Positions 4,641 through 5,472 of a DNA stretch of 5,472 nucleotides are shown here, in pieces. Position numbers and translations under genes: made by a program. Each line of letters opens with the position of its first letter. Within the stretch, counting starts at the first letter, position 1. The stretch is from Clostridia bacterium (GTDB lineage Bacteria > Bacillota > Clostridia > Oscillospirales > CAG-272), in NCBI GenBank assembly GCA_900770145.1, contig CAAGJL010000021.1, positions 1 to 5,472 of the forward strand, written 5' to 3'. The notes under the pieces are model-generated. The model saw only the letters and a program-made list of their open reading frames with translations. It made no database searches and was not told the origin of the DNA.

Positions 4641-5331
4641 AACGGAGCGCGTCGGCATCATCGGCGCGATGGAAATGGAAATCGAGGGATTGCGCGCGCA
4701 GATGGAAAATGTGCGCGAGGAGACGGTCAGCGGGGTGCGGTTTACCTCCGGAACGCTCTGCGGGCGCGAGGCAGTACTTTGCGTGTGTGGGATCGGCAAG
4801 GTGTTTGCCGCCATCGCCGCAGAGGCAATGATTCTGCATTTCGGCGTGACGGCGCTGATCAACACCGGCGTGGCGGGCGGGCTTGCCGACGGACTGCGCG
4901 TGGGAGATGTGGTAGTGGCGGTGGCGGTGGTGCAACATGATATGAACACCACGGCGTGCGGTGACCCGCGGGGGTTGCTTTCGGGGTTGAATCTGGTAGA
5001 ATTGCCTGCCGACCGGGCGTTGAGCGATGCGTTGTTTGCCGCCGCCGGGGCAAAGGGCTGCCGGGTGATGCGCGGGGTGATTGCCTCGGGCGATCTGTTT
5101 GTGGCAAAGGACACGCACAAAAAGTTGATCAGGGAGACCTTTCACGCCGCCGCCTGTGAGATGGAGGGCGCGCCCATCGGGCACGTGGCAACGGTCAACG
5201 GCGTGCCGTTTGCGGTGCTTCGCTGTATTTCCGACGGCGGGGACGGAATGGAATTTGAGCAGTTTGCAAAACTTGCCGCGGATATTTCCACCGGAGTGAT
5301 TTTGCGGTGCCTGCGGGGGGTAAAAGGCTGA
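4630..5331 (+). CDS. mtnN: 5'-methylthioadenosine / S-adenosylhomocysteine nucleosidase
   Basis: Hydrolyses the glycosidic bond of S-adenosylhomocysteine, 5'-methylthioadenosine and 5'-deoxyadenosine, releasing adenine and the thioribose. The S-ribosylhomocysteine product feeds LuxS, encoded just upstream. At 233 residues it is of normal length with a nucleoside-phosphorylase-like fold: opening VGIIGAMEMEI (8-18), glycine motif NTGVAGGL (78-85), and base/ribose-site segment ACEMEGAPIGHVA (175-187). The catalytic residues correspond to E. coli Glu12, Glu174 and Asp197 at a constant offset of five: Glu17, Glu179 and Asp202 (in RCISDGG). The loop after Asp202 (GGDGMEF) is shorter than in E. coli but keeps the family pattern. 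ATG at 4630 overlaps luxS by 11 bases, with AAAGGGG about 9 bases upstream. It is the last gene of the plus-strand unit. Confidence 0.95.
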   Translation: MSNKTERVGIIGAMEMEIEGLRAQMENVREETVSGVRFTSGTLCGREAVLCVCGIGKVFAAIAAEAMILHFGVTALINTGVAGGLADGLRVGDVVVAVAVVQHDMNTTACGDPRGLLSGLNLVELPADRALSDALFAAAGAKGCRVMRGVIASGDLFVAKDTHKKLIRETFHAAACEMEGAPIGHVATVNGVPFAVLRCISDGGDGMEFEQFAKLAADISTGVILRCLRGVKG

Positions 5332-5360
5332 TAGGACACTTTGGGTGCGTTCGCCCGACG

Positions 5361-5388
5361 TTCCGGCAACAATCGCCGAAAAGTTTTT
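5361..5388 (+). terminator. Weak candidate terminator after mtnN
   Basis: Thirty bases after the mtnN stop, TT(c)CGGC (5361-5367, one bulged base) can pair with GCCGAA (5375-5380) around a 7-base loop, followed by AAG and five T (5384-5388). The form is that of an intrinsic terminator, but the stem is short and the T run is offset by three bases. Confidence 0.35.
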
Positions 5389-5396
5389 GCGGGAGT

Positions 5397-5430
5397 CAAG
5401 AGGGGGCTTTTTTCAAAAATCCCCCTCTTG
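5397..5430. repeat. Strong hairpin downstream of mtnN, without a T run
   Basis: Perfect 10-base arms (caagaggggg at 5397-5406, ccccctcttg at 5421-5430) around the loop cttttttcaaaaat, whose T and A runs can extend the stem. Transcribed in either direction the stem would be very stable, but no T run follows directly on either side. It may block 3' exonucleases, help termination together with the weaker hairpin before it, or be one copy of a dispersed palindromic element. Confidence 0.55.
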
Positions 5431-5472
5431 TACCACTTTGCTCAAAAGAAAAAGAAGAACTAAGAAATCTAA

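Larger units (their letters stand above)
5332..5472. other. Non-coding right end after mtnN
   Basis: These 141 bases contain the two hairpins listed separately and, at 5443-5472, an A-rich purine stretch (repeated AAGAA). I see no start codon with a ribosome site and no tRNA-like fold. The neighbouring gene lies beyond the window, so its direction is unknown. Confidence 0.5.

Noticed and set aside
4005..5120. Minus-strand open frame of 371 codons opposite the regulator, luxS and mtnN
   Set aside because: It is antisense to three genes with complete motifs and has no family resemblance of its own.
1..5472. CRISPR array, tRNA/rRNA gene, insertion sequence or phage-defence module
   Set aside because: I saw no regularly spaced direct repeats, no cloverleaf or rRNA signature, and no transposase, integrase or nuclease motifs on either strand.

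Overview
The window looks like chromosomal DNA of a GC-rich (about 60% by eye) Gram-positive, low-oxygen Firmicute, most likely a clostridium of the Oscillospiraceae/Ruminococcaceae type. The grounds are a V/A-type ATPase operon of the Enterococcus/Clostridium pattern, luxS with a separate MTA/SAH nucleosidase, strong AGGAGG-like ribosome binding sites, a lipoprotein with a lipobox, and sigma-A-type promoters. This placement is inference. There are eight protein genes and no RNA gene, insertion sequence or CRISPR array.

The left part (1-2012) is read on the minus strand. From right to left it holds a two-gene unit (lipoprotein at 2012-1458, then a small unrecognised protein at 1461-1042, joined by an ATGA overlap), a probable terminator (1023-989), and a 375-base gap. 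The gap carries dyad-symmetric sites, a promoter and a leader rich in hairpins. Next comes the start of a V-type ATPase operon: a coiled-coil peripheral-stalk subunit (666-346), overlapped by the N-terminal part of subunit I, which runs off the left edge.

The right part (2183-5331) is read on the plus strand and diverges from the lipoprotein unit. A well-formed promoter (TTGTCA, 17 bases, TATGAT) drives alanine racemase (alr), which makes D-alanine for the cell wall. After only 41 bases, with no clear terminator, come three tightly packed genes: a cupin/AraC-family regulator, luxS (4-base overlap) and mtnN (11-base overlap). MtnN cleaves S-adenosylhomocysteine to S-ribosylhomocysteine and adenine. 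LuxS then makes homocysteine and DPD, the precursor of AI-2. The last two genes are therefore consecutive steps of one pathway, and the regulator in front of them is the best candidate for their control. The segment after mtnN holds one weak terminator-like hairpin and one strong hairpin without a T run.

The items most worth a second look are the regulator translationally coupled to luxS-mtnN, and the elaborate control region in front of the V-ATPase operon. The protein families are mostly well known. No clearly new system can be shown from sequence alone.
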